Assembly (NCBI RefSeq): GCF_009796865.1
Contig: NZ_CP047028.1
Span: 3,534,001-3,598,000, forward strand
DNA from: Formosa sp. L2A11
GTDB lineage: Bacteria > Bacteroidota > Bacteroidia > Flavobacteriales > Flavobacteriaceae
DNA length: 64,000 bases
Direction of reading: 5' to 3'
Both the position numbers and the translations under genes were made by a program. Under the pieces are notes generated by a model. That model was not told where the DNA came from. It saw only the letters and a list, made by a program, of their open reading frames with translations, and made no database searches. How positions within the stretch are numbered: position 1 is the first letter of the stretch; each line of letters opens with the position of its first letter. Of the stretch, positions 8,926-17,990 are shown piece after piece.

Positions 8926-10937
8926 AATTTTGTCTCTACGTTCTCAAGTGTATTTATAATTGAAGTGTACTCTGGGTTTTGCTTTAAAGCAGATAACATG
9001 TGCTTCGCTGTTTTACTTAATCGCCAATTATGATGATGTGTGGCTTGTATAATATTTGAAATAGAAGTTTCTGTGTATAACTGAAGAGCATCTATATAAC
9101 TAAACGCTAATTCTCTGACTTCAAAATCATATTCTGGTCCCGAATAACTAACTATTTCATTTAAATACTGCTGATTGTTCTCTGGTTTAAATTCAGGTGT
9201 AGAAAGCGCTAAGACCAACCATAATTGTCTAATATTTTTAGATTTAAAACCTATATAATCTTTAGTATACTCTAAATAGTCTGAACGCCGATCTGGAAAA
9301 TTTACCCATAAATTATACAACGCCATTTCTTGTGTTTGATACGATTTATCGTCTAAAAAGGTCTCGTAAGTTGCTTGCAGTTCTAAAGGGATTTTAGATA
9401 ACATTTGCGCTACAGTTTGTCTTACCTCTACTCCATTCTTAAGTATTAAATCTTCTGTTATTAATTCCGGATGCGTTTTTAAGAGTTCTTGCTTTTTAAA
9501 ATAGAACTTAGCAGGATCTACCAAAAAATTAGCATCATGTTCTGCCATACAATCTAAATGTTCCAATTGTTTGATATAAAAACTCATCTCGTCTTTAGGA
9601 TTATTCAAAATAGATTCCATAGGAAACTCTACAGTGTTTAACCATAAATTAAAAAAAGCATCTAAATTTTGCCCGCTAACCGCTTCTGCTTCCTTTATAA
9701 AATCTTTACTTTCTGCATTCTTAAAGGCATGAGCTTGTACATAGCGTTTTACTGCTAATCGAAACGCATTGTCTCCTATTTTAACACGTAAAGCATGTAA
9801 TAACCAAGCTCCTTTTTTATAAAAGGTTGTACTACTCGATTTCGGATTTAATAACGCTGTACTTTGTCCGCTTTTATCTTGCGCTTCAAGTTCTTTTGCA
9901 TATTCATACATCCGCATTTTATAATAATCGTCTCCAAAAACATCGCGTTCTGCCAACAATGCATAATAAGTAGCAAATCCTTCTTGTAACCAGTGATGCG
10001 TTCCAGACGTTTCTGTTACCAAATCGCCAAACCATTGATGTGCTAATTCATGCGCATTAACATTTACATAATTACGGTCTACAAAACCAATATTATCTAC
10101 CAGATAAGCATCAGAAAAAATAGTTGCACTGGTGTTCTCCATTCCTGCATATAAAAAATCTGCTACGGGAATTTGTTTGTAGTTCTCCCACGGATATGCC
10201 ACACCTATTTCAGACTCTAAGAAATTAAAAATCTGTTCGCTATACCTGTACGTTGGTTCTACTTTTAGCGAATCTTCAGGATAATAATACAATTCTTGAG
10301 TTATTCCTTTTTTAGAACACAGTAGTTTCTTATTGTATTTACCAGCAGCAATTGCAAACAAATAATTACTCATAGGTTTACTAGAAACATAATGCCATGC
10401 TGTTAACACATCTGTTTCTGTTTTACTCACTAACTCACCGTTTGCAATAACACTATACTTTTTAAGAAAATTTACAGTAAGATCTAGCGTTGTTTTTTCA
10501 TTCATATCATCAAAACTCGGCAACCAATTACTAGTATATTTCCCTTGTCCTTGTGTCCAAACTTGAGCGCTTCCATTGTATTCCCAACCTACAAAATACA
10601 TGGCTTTTTTAGGGTGCGCAATATACTTTATACTAAGCTTATTATTGTCACTTCTTTCAAACGGAACCAGCAACCAAAGCTTTTTTCCGTCATTTTTAAA
10701 TAAAATTTCACGTTTATTAAGCATCACTTTAGAGATTTCCATCTGCTTAGCATCAATAAAAACGGAATCGGTTGGGTTTAAAACATCAAAAATGTATGTT
10801 ACATCTCCTGAAATTTCTTTCTGAATGGGATTAATTATTACATTCGCAGTAATCGACTTAAAATCAACATCATCAATTTGTTGTCCCCATAACAGACTAC
10901 TAAATGTGCTTAAAAAAAGGTATAAAAAATACTTCAT
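8922..10937 (-). CDS. M1 family aminopeptidase (gluzincin)
   Basis: A 671-residue zinc aminopeptidase with an N-terminal signal peptide (MKYFLYLFLSTFSSLLWGQ). The exopeptidase motif AGMEN precedes the zinc site H296-E-x2-H300-x18-E319, so both substrate and metal ligands are intact. The C-terminal helical half is shorter than in E. coli PepN (about 870 residues), which fits the shorter M1 members of Bacteroidota. It probably acts in the periplasm, removing N-terminal residues from peptides taken up as nutrients. Co-transcribed with the patatin (four-base overlap). The stop-start overlap is unusual for functionally unrelated genes. Confidence 0.9.
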   Translation of the reverse strand: MKYFLYLFLSTFSSLLWGQQIDDVDFKSITANVIINPIQKEISGDVTYIFDVLNPTDSVFIDAKQMEISKVMLNKREILFKNDGKKLWLLVPFERSDNNKLSIKYIAHPKKAMYFVGWEYNGSAQVWTQGQGKYTSNWLPSFDDMNEKTTLDLTVNFLKKYSVIANGELVSKTETDVLTAWHYVSSKPMSNYLFAIAAGKYNKKLLCSKKGITQELYYYPEDSLKVEPTYRYSEQIFNFLESEIGVAYPWENYKQIPVADFLYAGMENTSATIFSDAYLVDNIGFVDRNYVNVNAHELAHQWFGDLVTETSGTHHWLQEGFATYYALLAERDVFGDDYYKMRMYEYAKELEAQDKSGQSTALLNPKSSSTTFYKKGAWLLHALRVKIGDNAFRLAVKRYVQAHAFKNAESKDFIKEAEAVSGQNLDAFFNLWLNTVEFPMESILNNPKDEMSFYIKQLEHLDCMAEHDANFLVDPAKFYFKKQELLKTHPELITEDLILKNGVEVRQTVAQMLSKIPLELQATYETFLDDKSYQTQEMALYNLWVNFPDRRSDYLEYTKDYIGFKSKNIRQLWLVLALSTPEFKPENNQQYLNEIVSYSGPEYDFEVRELAFSYIDALQLYTETSISNIIQATHHHNWRLSKTAKHMLSALKQNPEYTSIINTLENVETKL

Positions 10938-11019
10938 ATATTAAATATAGCAAAGGTTTTAGTAAAATTGATAAAATTTAAGGTTTTATGTTTCAAGTAT
11001 AAGAATTATCTTCGTTTTT

Positions 11020-13122
11020 ATGAATTCCAAGCTTCAGACCCCCATAGACTACTTAAAAGGTGTTGGCCCAAATCGTGCCGATTTACTGAGAAAAGAACTT
11101 GGTATACACACCTATCAAGATTTAATTAATTTATTTCCAAATCGGTATTTAGACCGAACGCAGTACTACAAAATAGCCCAATTACAGCGCAATAATGCCG
11201 ATGTACAAATTACAGGACGAGTTGCAGGACTAAAAGAAGTAACACAAGGAAAAAAGAAACGCTTAGTAGCCACATTTAAAGACGATAGTGGCGCCATGGA
11301 ATTGGTTTGGTTTCGTGGATTTAAATGGTTAAAAGAAAGCATAAAACTAAATACAGATTATGTAATATTCGGAAAAACGAATGCTTACGGAAACACATTT
11401 AGCATGCCACATCCAGAAATGGAACTGCTAGAAGAACATGAAAAAAATCTGCGTTCTGCGATGCAACCGGTTTATCCTTCTACTGAAAAACTATCGAATA
11501 AAGGAATTACAAATCGTGTGCTTAGTAAAATAATGCAACAATTATTTCTTGAAACTCATGGTAAATTTGAAGAGACTTTATCTCAAGATCTATTAACGGA
11601 ATTAAAATTAGTTTCTAAATCTGAAGCGCTATTTAATGTCCATTTTCCAAAAAACCAAGAGCTGTTAGCACGGTCACAATTCCGATTAAAATTCGAAGAA
11701 TTATTCTACATTCAGTTGCAATTAATTCTGAAAAATTTAATACATAAATCAAAAATAAAAGGGTTTCCTTTTGATCAAGTTGGCGAACATTTTAATACCT
11801 TTTTTAAACACCATTTACCTTTCAATTTAACTAATGCACAAAAGCGTGTAATTAAAGAAATTCGAGCAGATTTAGGGAGTAATGCACAAATGAATAGGCT
11901 TTTGCAAGGCGATGTAGGATCTGGAAAGACTATAGTGGCACTCATGTCAATGTTAATCGCACTTGACAACGGATTTCAAGCATGCTTAATGGCGCCTACT
12001 GAAATTTTGTCAGTCCAGCACTTTAACGGATTAAACGACTTATGTAAAGAACTAAACATCAGCATAAAACTACTAACTGGATCAACCAAAACTTCAGATA
12101 GAAAAATAATTCATGAAGCTTTAGAAAATGGAGAATTAGACATCTTAATTGGCACACATGCATTGCTTGAAGACAAGGTTAAATTTAAAAATTTAGGCCT
12201 CGCAATTATAGATGAACAACACCGTTTTGGAGTCGCACAAAGAAGTAAATTGTGGCAAAAAAACACAATTCCTCCTCACATTTTAGTGATGACGGCAACA
12301 CCTATTCCTAGAACATTAGCCATGTCTGTTTATGGCGATTTAGACATCTCTGTAATTGATGAATTACCACCAGGAAGACGCCCCATAAAAACGGTTCACA
12401 GGTTTGATTCTAATCGCTTAAAAGTATTACGTTTTATTAGAGATGAAATAGATAAAGGCCGTCAGGTTTATATTGTTTATCCGTTAATTCAGGAAAGCGA
12501 GAATATGGATTATAAAGATTTAATGGATGGCTACGAAAGTATCTCTCGAGATTTTCCTTCTCCAAAATATCAGATTTCTATTGTGCATGGAAAAATGAAA
12601 CCTGCCGATAAAGAATTTGAAATGCAACGTTTCATTAAAGGAGAAACACAAATAATGGTAGCCACTACCGTTATTGAAGTTGGAGTAAACGTACCCAATG
12701 CTTCTGTAATGATTATTGAAAGTGCAGAACGTTTTGGATTATCGCAACTCCACCAATTACGTGGTCGTGTTGGACGTGGTGCAGAACAGAGTTTTTGTAT
12801 TTTAATGACTAGCCACAAACTGAGTAGCGATAGTAAAACACGTTTAGAAACTATGGTAAGAACTAGCGATGGTTTTGAAATAGCCGAAGTAGACTTACGT
12901 TTACGTGGCCCAGGAGATATTATGGGAACACAACAGAGTGGTGTTTTAAATTTAAAAATTGCCGATATTATAAAAGATAACGACATTTTAAAACTAGCAC
13001 GCTTTCATGCTATAAAAATACTAAAAGACGACCCAAGACTTATTAAAGACCTGCATCGTCCTATTTTATTTACCTACCAACAATTAGCCAAATACAAGAA
13101 TATCTGGAATTATATTAGTTAA
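11020..13122 (+). CDS. recG: ATP-dependent DNA helicase RecG
   Basis: A 700-residue RecG. The N-terminal wedge domain begins with DYLKGVGPNRADLLRKELGI, the OB-fold follows, and the helicase core has Walker A GDVGSGKT (Lys303), DEQH box (residues 398-401), TATPIPRT and QLRGRVGRG. RecG reverses stalled forks and processes Holliday junctions and R-loops. Length is typical (about 690-700). The stop codon is separated from the opposing TlpA-type gene's stop by one base, so there is no room for a separate terminator. A divergent 82-base gap lies between it and the M1 peptidase gene. Confidence 0.95.
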   Translation: MNSKLQTPIDYLKGVGPNRADLLRKELGIHTYQDLINLFPNRYLDRTQYYKIAQLQRNNADVQITGRVAGLKEVTQGKKKRLVATFKDDSGAMELVWFRGFKWLKESIKLNTDYVIFGKTNAYGNTFSMPHPEMELLEEHEKNLRSAMQPVYPSTEKLSNKGITNRVLSKIMQQLFLETHGKFEETLSQDLLTELKLVSKSEALFNVHFPKNQELLARSQFRLKFEELFYIQLQLILKNLIHKSKIKGFPFDQVGEHFNTFFKHHLPFNLTNAQKRVIKEIRADLGSNAQMNRLLQGDVGSGKTIVALMSMLIALDNGFQACLMAPTEILSVQHFNGLNDLCKELNISIKLLTGSTKTSDRKIIHEALENGELDILIGTHALLEDKVKFKNLGLAIIDEQHRFGVAQRSKLWQKNTIPPHILVMTATPIPRTLAMSVYGDLDISVIDELPPGRRPIKTVHRFDSNRLKVLRFIRDEIDKGRQVYIVYPLIQESENMDYKDLMDGYESISRDFPSPKYQISIVHGKMKPADKEFEMQRFIKGETQIMVATTVIEVGVNVPNASVMIIESAERFGLSQLHQLRGRVGRGAEQSFCILMTSHKLSSDSKTRLETMVRTSDGFEIAEVDLRLRGPGDIMGTQQSGVLNLKIADIIKDNDILKLARFHAIKILKDDPRLIKDLHRPILFTYQQLAKYKNIWNYIS

Positions 13123-13123
13123 A

Positions 13124-14338
13124 CTATTCGTTTTGTAATTCTGAAATAAACGATTCAAATTCAGACTTATATTCATCGTAAGAAGCTCCTGTTGCTGGCC
13201 CATTAAACCCAGTATGAATTCTTCTTACCACACCTTTCTTGTCTACATAAATAGCCGTTGGGTAAGACAAAATATGGTTTAACATTGGTAATTTTTCCTG
13301 AGCTGCTTCCTTATCTGTAGATCCGTATTGAGCTAATAAAATAGGATAAGGAATGCCTAATCTTGATTTTAAACGTTCTATGTTTTTAAATGCTTTGTCT
13401 TTAGTTTTAGAATATTCGAAAGCCAACCCGATAAAGGCAATATCTTCCGTTTTATGAGATTTTAGGTATTCTACAAAATATTTACTTTCATCTAAACAGT
13501 TCGGGCACCAAGTTCCCATAAGCTGCACAACCACAACTTTATCTTTAAATTGCTCATCAGACAAAGACACCATCTTTCCTGTATGGTCTGGAAAAGTAAA
13601 CGCTAAAGCATCAAATCCTGGTTTTAAAAAGGTTAAAGAATCTGCATCTGCCAATTCAAATTCAGCATTACGTTTTGCTACAAAAGGCTCTTTATAATGA
13701 TTTCCAGAATAAAACGTTCCAGACATTGTACTATCGGTTACTTGGGCTGTAAAAAGAAAAGCATGAGCCCCATCAAAAGCAGACAATTTCATGGTATTCC
13801 CTTCCATAGTTCCTTCTAAAAAGCGATAATCTCCAGTTGTCGTTCTAAAAGTTCCTGTAACAGTATTTCCATCCTGCTTAAATATACCTTTAGATTTATA
13901 TAAAACCTCTAAACTATCTGGACTAAATGTTGTTTCCCAATTGCCTTGTACATTAACAGTGGCATCTTTAGTGCTTTCAAAACGATTGGAATTACCAAAT
14001 ACAGCCTTAAATGGTACAGAACGGTCTAAGACATCTATAATAAAAAGACCTTCAATGGTATTTTCATCAACAAATTTTGCTTTTATATAACCTTCAAAAA
14101 CAGGTGGTTTAATTGTTATGCTATCATTAGAATAAGTAATCTCATCAACCTTAATCTGTTCTTCAGCATTAAAAATAGTTAATAGTGTATCATTTATCAC
14201 TTCAAAATTAAATGGTAACACTTCATTATCTTGAGTTTCTAACGTGGCTCTCCACGTTCCTGTCTTTAATTTTTCTGAATGAGATTGTTCACAATTAAAT
14301 AGACATAAGGAAAAACATAGCAATAAGAAATAGCGCAT
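13124..14338 (-). CDS. TlpA-type thiol-disulfide oxidoreductase lipoprotein
   Basis: A 404-residue lipoprotein. The signal ends in lipobox Cys16 (LFNC). About 230 residues of beta-rich repeats (DUF4369-like, with GNWETTFSPD and GTFRTTTGDYRF elements) precede a C-terminal thioredoxin domain. The redox motif is GTWCPNCLDE with Cys278 and Cys281, and the cis-proline segment is YPTAIYVDK. Such proteins reduce or isomerise disulfides in the periplasm, for example during cytochrome c maturation. The neighbours do not show a cytochrome locus. Its 3' end abuts recG's. Confidence 0.85.
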   Translation of the reverse strand: MRYFLLLCFSLCLFNCEQSHSEKLKTGTWRATLETQDNEVLPFNFEVINDTLLTIFNAEEQIKVDEITYSNDSITIKPPVFEGYIKAKFVDENTIEGLFIIDVLDRSVPFKAVFGNSNRFESTKDATVNVQGNWETTFSPDSLEVLYKSKGIFKQDGNTVTGTFRTTTGDYRFLEGTMEGNTMKLSAFDGAHAFLFTAQVTDSTMSGTFYSGNHYKEPFVAKRNAEFELADADSLTFLKPGFDALAFTFPDHTGKMVSLSDEQFKDKVVVVQLMGTWCPNCLDESKYFVEYLKSHKTEDIAFIGLAFEYSKTKDKAFKNIERLKSRLGIPYPILLAQYGSTDKEAAQEKLPMLNHILSYPTAIYVDKKGVVRRIHTGFNGPATGASYDEYKSEFESFISELQNE

Positions 14339-14426
14339 AAAATATTTTTTTTAATAGTAATCGAAGAAACACAAAATTCCTTACAATAAAAAACATTTTA
14401 CAATTTTATAGACGTTGAAGTATTAC

Positions 14427-14434
14427 TATCTTTG
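14427..14434 (+). promoter_or_regulatory. probable -7 element of pheT
   Basis: TATCTTTG fits the Bacteroidota -7 consensus TAnnTTTG. It lies 24 bases before the pheT ATG. No good TTTG is found at the expected -33 spacing, only an AT-rich TTTTA, so this is a partial match. Confidence 0.45.
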
Positions 14435-14458
14435 CCCTTTTAAGAAAACACGCTTTAC

Positions 14459-16885
14459 ATGAAGATTTCATATAATTGGTTAAAACAATTTATTAAAACC
14501 GACTGGTCTGCAGAGCAAACCGGAGAACTTTTAACAGACCTTGGTTTAGAGGTTGAAGGTATAGACGCTTTTCAATCTGTAAAAGGCGGTTTAGAAGGTA
14601 TTGTTGTAGGAGAAGTATTAACTTGCATACAGCATCCTAACGCAGACAGATTAAAAATTACCACTGTAAATATTGGCGAAGAGCAACCTGTACAAATTGT
14701 TTGTGGAGCTCCAAATGTAGATGCTGGGCAAAAAGTACCTGTAGCAACTATTGGAACAACATTACACACCGAAACTGGTGAAGCTTGGACAATTAAAAAA
14801 GGTAAGATTAGAGGTGAAGAAAGTTTTGGGATGATTTGTGCGGAAGACGAACTTGGCTTAGGACAATCTCACGAAGGTATTATGGTTTTAAATGCTGATT
14901 TAAAACCCGGAACACCTGCTGCCGATCTTTTTGATGTAGAAAACGATTTGGTTTTCGAAATTGGTTTAACTCCAAACAGAGCAGATGCCATGAGCCATTA
15001 TGGAACCGCTCGCGATTTAAGAGCTGGTTTACTTCAAAAAGATATTCATGCCGAATTAATTACACCTTCTGTAAGTGCTTTTCATGTAAACAACAGATCG
15101 TTTCGTGTAGATGTCGATGTGCAAAATAAAGAATTAGCGCCTCGTTATTGTGGTGTTAGCATCTCGGGAGTTAAAGTAGAAGAATCTCCAAAATGGTTAC
15201 AAAACCGTCTTAAAGCTATAGGTTTAACACCTAAAAATAATATTGTAGATGCAACAAACTATGTGCTTCACGATTTAGGGCAACCACTTCATGCATTCGA
15301 TTTTAATAAAATTTCTGGTCAGAAAGTAATTGTTAAAACTGCAGAAGCCGGAACTAAGTTTACAACTTTAGATGGTATTGAGCGTACATTACATGAAGAT
15401 GATTTAATGATTTGCGATGCAGAAAAACCAATGTGTATTGCTGGTGTTTTTGGAGGCGAAAAATCTGGTGTTACAGAAAACACATCTAATGTATTCTTAG
15501 AAAGTGCTTATTTTAATCCTGTAAGCGTAAGAAAAACAGCAAAACGTTACGGACTTAATACAGATGCATCTTTTAGATTTGAAAGAGGTATAGACCCTAA
15601 CTTATGCGAATATGCATTAAAGCGTGCTGCATTACTTATTATAGAACTTGCTGGCGGAGAAATTTCTAGTGACATTATAGATTCTTACAGTAATAAAATA
15701 GAAGATTTTCAAGTGCGTTTAAGTTTTGATAATGCAAAACGTCTTATTGGTGAAGAAATTCCAAAAGACATTATTAAACGTATTTTAATGTCTTTAGATA
15801 TAAAAATAAACAACGTTACAGAAACAGGATTAGGATTAACCATTCCTGCTTACAGAAACGATGTACAACGTGAAGCAGATGTTATTGAAGAAATTCTAAG
15901 AGTTTACGGTTATAACAATGTAAAAACATCTGAAAAATTAGAAGCTTCTATTTCTAATTCATCTCGTTTTGAAGATCACAAGCTTCAAAACATTATTGGA
16001 AACCAACTAGCTGCTCAAGGCTTTTTCGAAATCATGGCCAACTCATTAACATCGCCAGATTACGTTGCTTTAAGTGAACAATTACAAGCCGAACATAACA
16101 TTAGCATGCTAAACCCATTAAGTAACGATCTATCTGCCTTAAGACAATCGTTATTATTTTCTGGTTTAGAAGCTGTGTCGCACAACATAAACAGAAGACG
16201 TCCGCATTTAAAGTTTTTTGAATTCGGAAAAACATACCACCAGTTTAACGAAAACAGAGAAGAGTTTAAACATTTATCGCTTTTTGTTACCGGAAACAAA
16301 GCTTCTGAAACTTGGAACGCTGCAGCTCAAAAAAGTGATTTCTTTTATATGAAAGGAATTATTAATACCGTTTTAGAACGTTTAGGTTTATCTAAATACA
16401 GAACCTCTCCTATTTCTAACGATATTTTTAGCGAAGGTTTACAATTTGGATTAGGAAAAACAAAGCTTGTTGAATTTGGAATAGTAAAATCTAGCATTCT
16501 AAAACATTTTGATATTTCTCAAGAAGTTTTATTTGCCGATTTTAATTGGGATGCCATTATAGATTTTGCGAAGCACAATAAAACTAAATATTCTGAAATA
16601 GCTAAACACCCAGCAGTGCGTCGTGATTTTGCTTTACTTTTAGACAACCAAGTTACTTTTGAAGAAATATTTACTATTGCAAAACAAACAGAGAAGCAAC
16701 TTTTAAAAGATGTAAACCTATTTGATGTGTATCAAGGTAAAAACTTACCTGAAGGTAAAAAAAGTTACGCTGTGAGCTTTATTTTACAAGACGAAAACAA
16801 GACACTTAACGATAAACAAATTGATAAGATTATGTCTAAACTACAATCTAATTTTGAAAACAAATTAGGTGCAGAGTTAAGATAA
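14459..16885 (+). CDS. pheT: phenylalanine--tRNA ligase beta subunit
   Basis: An 808-residue beta subunit that, with PheS, charges tRNA-Phe. Domains read in order: an N-terminal EMAP-like tRNA-binding region (VVGEVLTCIQHPNADRLKI), B3/B4 editing domain, B5 DNA-binding-like domain (with GLNTDASFRFERGID), and a C-terminal ferredoxin-fold anticodon-binding domain (KYSEIAKHPAVRRDFALLLD). Length matches the bacterial family. It is not next to pheS in this window, so the two subunits are encoded apart. It has its own promoter and terminator and is probably monocistronic. Confidence 0.97.
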   Translation: MKISYNWLKQFIKTDWSAEQTGELLTDLGLEVEGIDAFQSVKGGLEGIVVGEVLTCIQHPNADRLKITTVNIGEEQPVQIVCGAPNVDAGQKVPVATIGTTLHTETGEAWTIKKGKIRGEESFGMICAEDELGLGQSHEGIMVLNADLKPGTPAADLFDVENDLVFEIGLTPNRADAMSHYGTARDLRAGLLQKDIHAELITPSVSAFHVNNRSFRVDVDVQNKELAPRYCGVSISGVKVEESPKWLQNRLKAIGLTPKNNIVDATNYVLHDLGQPLHAFDFNKISGQKVIVKTAEAGTKFTTLDGIERTLHEDDLMICDAEKPMCIAGVFGGEKSGVTENTSNVFLESAYFNPVSVRKTAKRYGLNTDASFRFERGIDPNLCEYALKRAALLIIELAGGEISSDIIDSYSNKIEDFQVRLSFDNAKRLIGEEIPKDIIKRILMSLDIKINNVTETGLGLTIPAYRNDVQREADVIEEILRVYGYNNVKTSEKLEASISNSSRFEDHKLQNIIGNQLAAQGFFEIMANSLTSPDYVALSEQLQAEHNISMLNPLSNDLSALRQSLLFSGLEAVSHNINRRRPHLKFFEFGKTYHQFNENREEFKHLSLFVTGNKASETWNAAAQKSDFFYMKGIINTVLERLGLSKYRTSPISNDIFSEGLQFGLGKTKLVEFGIVKSSILKHFDISQEVLFADFNWDAIIDFAKHNKTKYSEIAKHPAVRRDFALLLDNQVTFEEIFTIAKQTEKQLLKDVNLFDVYQGKNLPEGKKSYAVSFILQDENKTLNDKQIDKIMSKLQSNFENKLGAELR

Positions 16886-16908
16886 GTACGCTCTAAATAT
16901 ATAACATG

Positions 16909-16937
16909 AAAAAAGCCTGCAAATGCAGGCTTTTTTT
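16909..16937 (+). terminator. terminator of pheT, also usable by the cold-shock gene opposite
   Basis: AAAGCCTGC and GCAGGCTTT pair around a four-base loop and run into seven T on the plus strand. On the minus strand the same hairpin ends in a run of six T, so it can stop transcription from both sides. It lies 23 bases past pheT and 24 bases past the cold-shock stop. Confidence 0.85.
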
Positions 16938-16960
16938 GTGTCAAAAATTAAAGAATAAAT

Positions 16961-17152
16961 TTAAATTACTTTTACGTTTATTGCGTTTAATCCTTTTTTT
17001 CCTTCTTTTAATTCAAATTCAACTGTATCTCCTTCTTCGATTCTGTCAATTAAGCCAGAAACATGAACGAAATATTCGTTGCTTGAACCCTCTTCTGTTA
17101 CAAATCCAAATCCTTTAGATTCGTTGAAGAATTTTACTGTTCCGTTTTTCAC
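16961..17152 (-). CDS. cold-shock protein (CspA family), first copy
   Basis: A 63-residue OB-fold cold-shock domain protein, with RNP1-like KGFGFV and RNP2-like YFVHVS nucleic-acid contacts. It binds single-stranded RNA/DNA and melts RNA structure in the cold or during growth. I take GTG at 17152 as the start, giving MKNGTVKFFNESKGFGFV. A longer frame from an ATG at 17236 exists, but the likely promoter (17182-17211) sits inside that extension. The extension also has no counterpart in the second copy, which has exactly the same 63-residue length. It is 73% or so identical by eye to the copy at 17345. Confidence 0.93.
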   Translation of the reverse strand: MKNGTVKFFNESKGFGFVTEEGSSNEYFVHVSGLIDRIEEGDTVEFELKEGKKGLNAINVKVI

Positions 17153-17181
17153 TGTATATAAGATAATGTTAATAGATATAA

Positions 17182-17211
17182 CAAATTTAAGATTATCTAC
17201 AGCTTGACAAA
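17182..17211 (-). promoter_or_regulatory. promoter of the first cold-shock gene
   Basis: On the minus strand, TTTG (17208-17211) is followed after 18 bases by TAAATTTG (17182-17189), matching TTTG-N17-21-TAnnTTTG. It predicts a start near 17176 and a 5' leader of about 24 bases. It also rules out the ATG at 17236 as the start. Confidence 0.65.
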
Positions 17212-17279
17212 ACAAATCGCCAAGTTTATTTTGCACTAAAAACGAATATGTTATCCTTGAATTATTTCAGTATAAAGCA

Positions 17280-17310
17280 TAAAAAAACCCATCAATAAAT
17301 TGATAGGTTT
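17280..17310 (-). terminator. terminator of the second cold-shock gene
   Basis: AAACCTATCAA and TTGATGGGTTT (minus strand) pair around a short loop, with a U-run following. It lies 35 bases past the stop codon at 17345. Confidence 0.75.
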
Positions 17311-17344
17311 AAGATCATAAAAAGTATATATACTTAAGAAAGTA

Positions 17345-17536
17345 TTAGATTACTTTTACATTTACTGCGTTTAATCCTTTTTTACCTTCTTGTAAATCGA
17401 ATTCTACTGCATCACCTTCGCGGATTTCATCAATTAATCCAGAGATGTGTACGAAATGTTCTTTGTTTGTGTCGTCTTCAATAATGAATCCAAATCCTTT
17501 AGAGTCGTTAAAGAATTTTACTGTTCCTTTGTTCAT
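17345..17536 (-). CDS. cold-shock protein (CspA family), second copy
   Basis: 63 residues beginning MNKGTVKFFNDSKGFGF, with the KGFGFI and HFVHIS nucleic-acid-binding strands of the cold-shock domain. It is a close paralogue of the protein at 16961-17152, differing mostly in the loops (for example EDDTNKE against EEGSSNE), so the pair looks like a tandem duplication. A TACATTTG -7 element lies at 17565-17572 on the minus strand, about 29 bases upstream of the ATG, and the gene has its own terminator. The two copies can thus be transcribed and regulated separately. Confidence 0.95.
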   Translation of the reverse strand: MNKGTVKFFNDSKGFGFIIEDDTNKEHFVHISGLIDEIREGDAVEFDLQEGKKGLNAVNVKVI

Positions 17537-17700
17537 TGTAAAATATTAAATAATTATATTGATACAAATGTAAGGTTATTAATGAGATAACCCACACCTT
17601 TTTGCTTTTATTTTTAAATAAAAAAAAAAGCGTCTATTTACGGGCTTTTTTGGATGTGTTTTAAAAAGTTGTATCTTTAATTGTAACTAAATTTAAAATT

Positions 17701-17937
17701 ATGGATGGCTCAAATTATATAAAGGTATTTACAGGGAGTTTTATTATTACTCAGTTTATTGTAGATAAGCTTGAAGCTGTTGGTATTAACGCCATTGTAA
17801 AAGATGAGAGCGAGTCTGGAAGACTAGCTGGCTTTGGTGCTTCTATACAAGGCCAACAGGATTTATATGTAAATAAAGAAGAAGAAAAAGCGTCTTTAGC
17901 TATTATTGAAGCTGTTTCGTCTGATTTAGAAGCATAA
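17701..17937 (+). CDS. DUF2007 domain protein
   Basis: A 78-residue soluble protein fitting the DUF2007 family (putative signal-transducing protein), with an N-terminal IKVFTGSFIITQFIVDKLE helix-strand unit and a GFGASIQGQQDLYV strand. It resembles a small PII-like alpha/beta fold. The function is not established. It stands alone between the divergent cold-shock gene and the convergent ABC-F gene and shares a terminator with the latter. Confidence 0.8.
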   Translation: MDGSNYIKVFTGSFIITQFIVDKLEAVGINAIVKDESESGRLAGFGASIQGQQDLYVNKEEEKASLAIIEAVSSDLEA

Positions 17938-17963
17938 AAAAACCCTGAAAGCTCAGGGTTTTT
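17936..17963. terminator. bidirectional terminator between DUF2007 and ABC-F genes
   Basis: AAACCCTGA (ending 17948) and TCAGGGTTT (from 17953) pair around a four-base loop. A-runs and T-runs on the two sides let it act in both directions. Confidence 0.85.
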
Positions 17964-17990
17964 AATACTTATTATTTTAAAAAATATATT

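Noticed and set aside
12570-12986. 138-residue open frame on the minus strand inside recG
   Set aside because: It is fully antisense to the conserved helicase motifs of RecG, has no family features, and its Ser/Ile-rich composition is that of a reverse-strand shadow.
16906-17118. 70-residue plus-strand frame over the first cold-shock gene
   Set aside because: It starts in the pheT terminator and is antisense to the cold-shock coding frame; it is a low-complexity Leu-rich shadow.
17153-17236. N-terminal extension of the first cold-shock protein
   Set aside because: It contains the likely promoter, has no counterpart in the paralogue, and the 63-residue product from GTG matches the family length.
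17605-17652. A-rich stretch with a possible stem (AAAAAGC ... GCTTTTTT) upstream of DUF2007
   Set aside because: Only about seven A/T-dominated pairs form around a 12-base loop, and it lies upstream of both flanking genes, so it is not where a terminator is needed.
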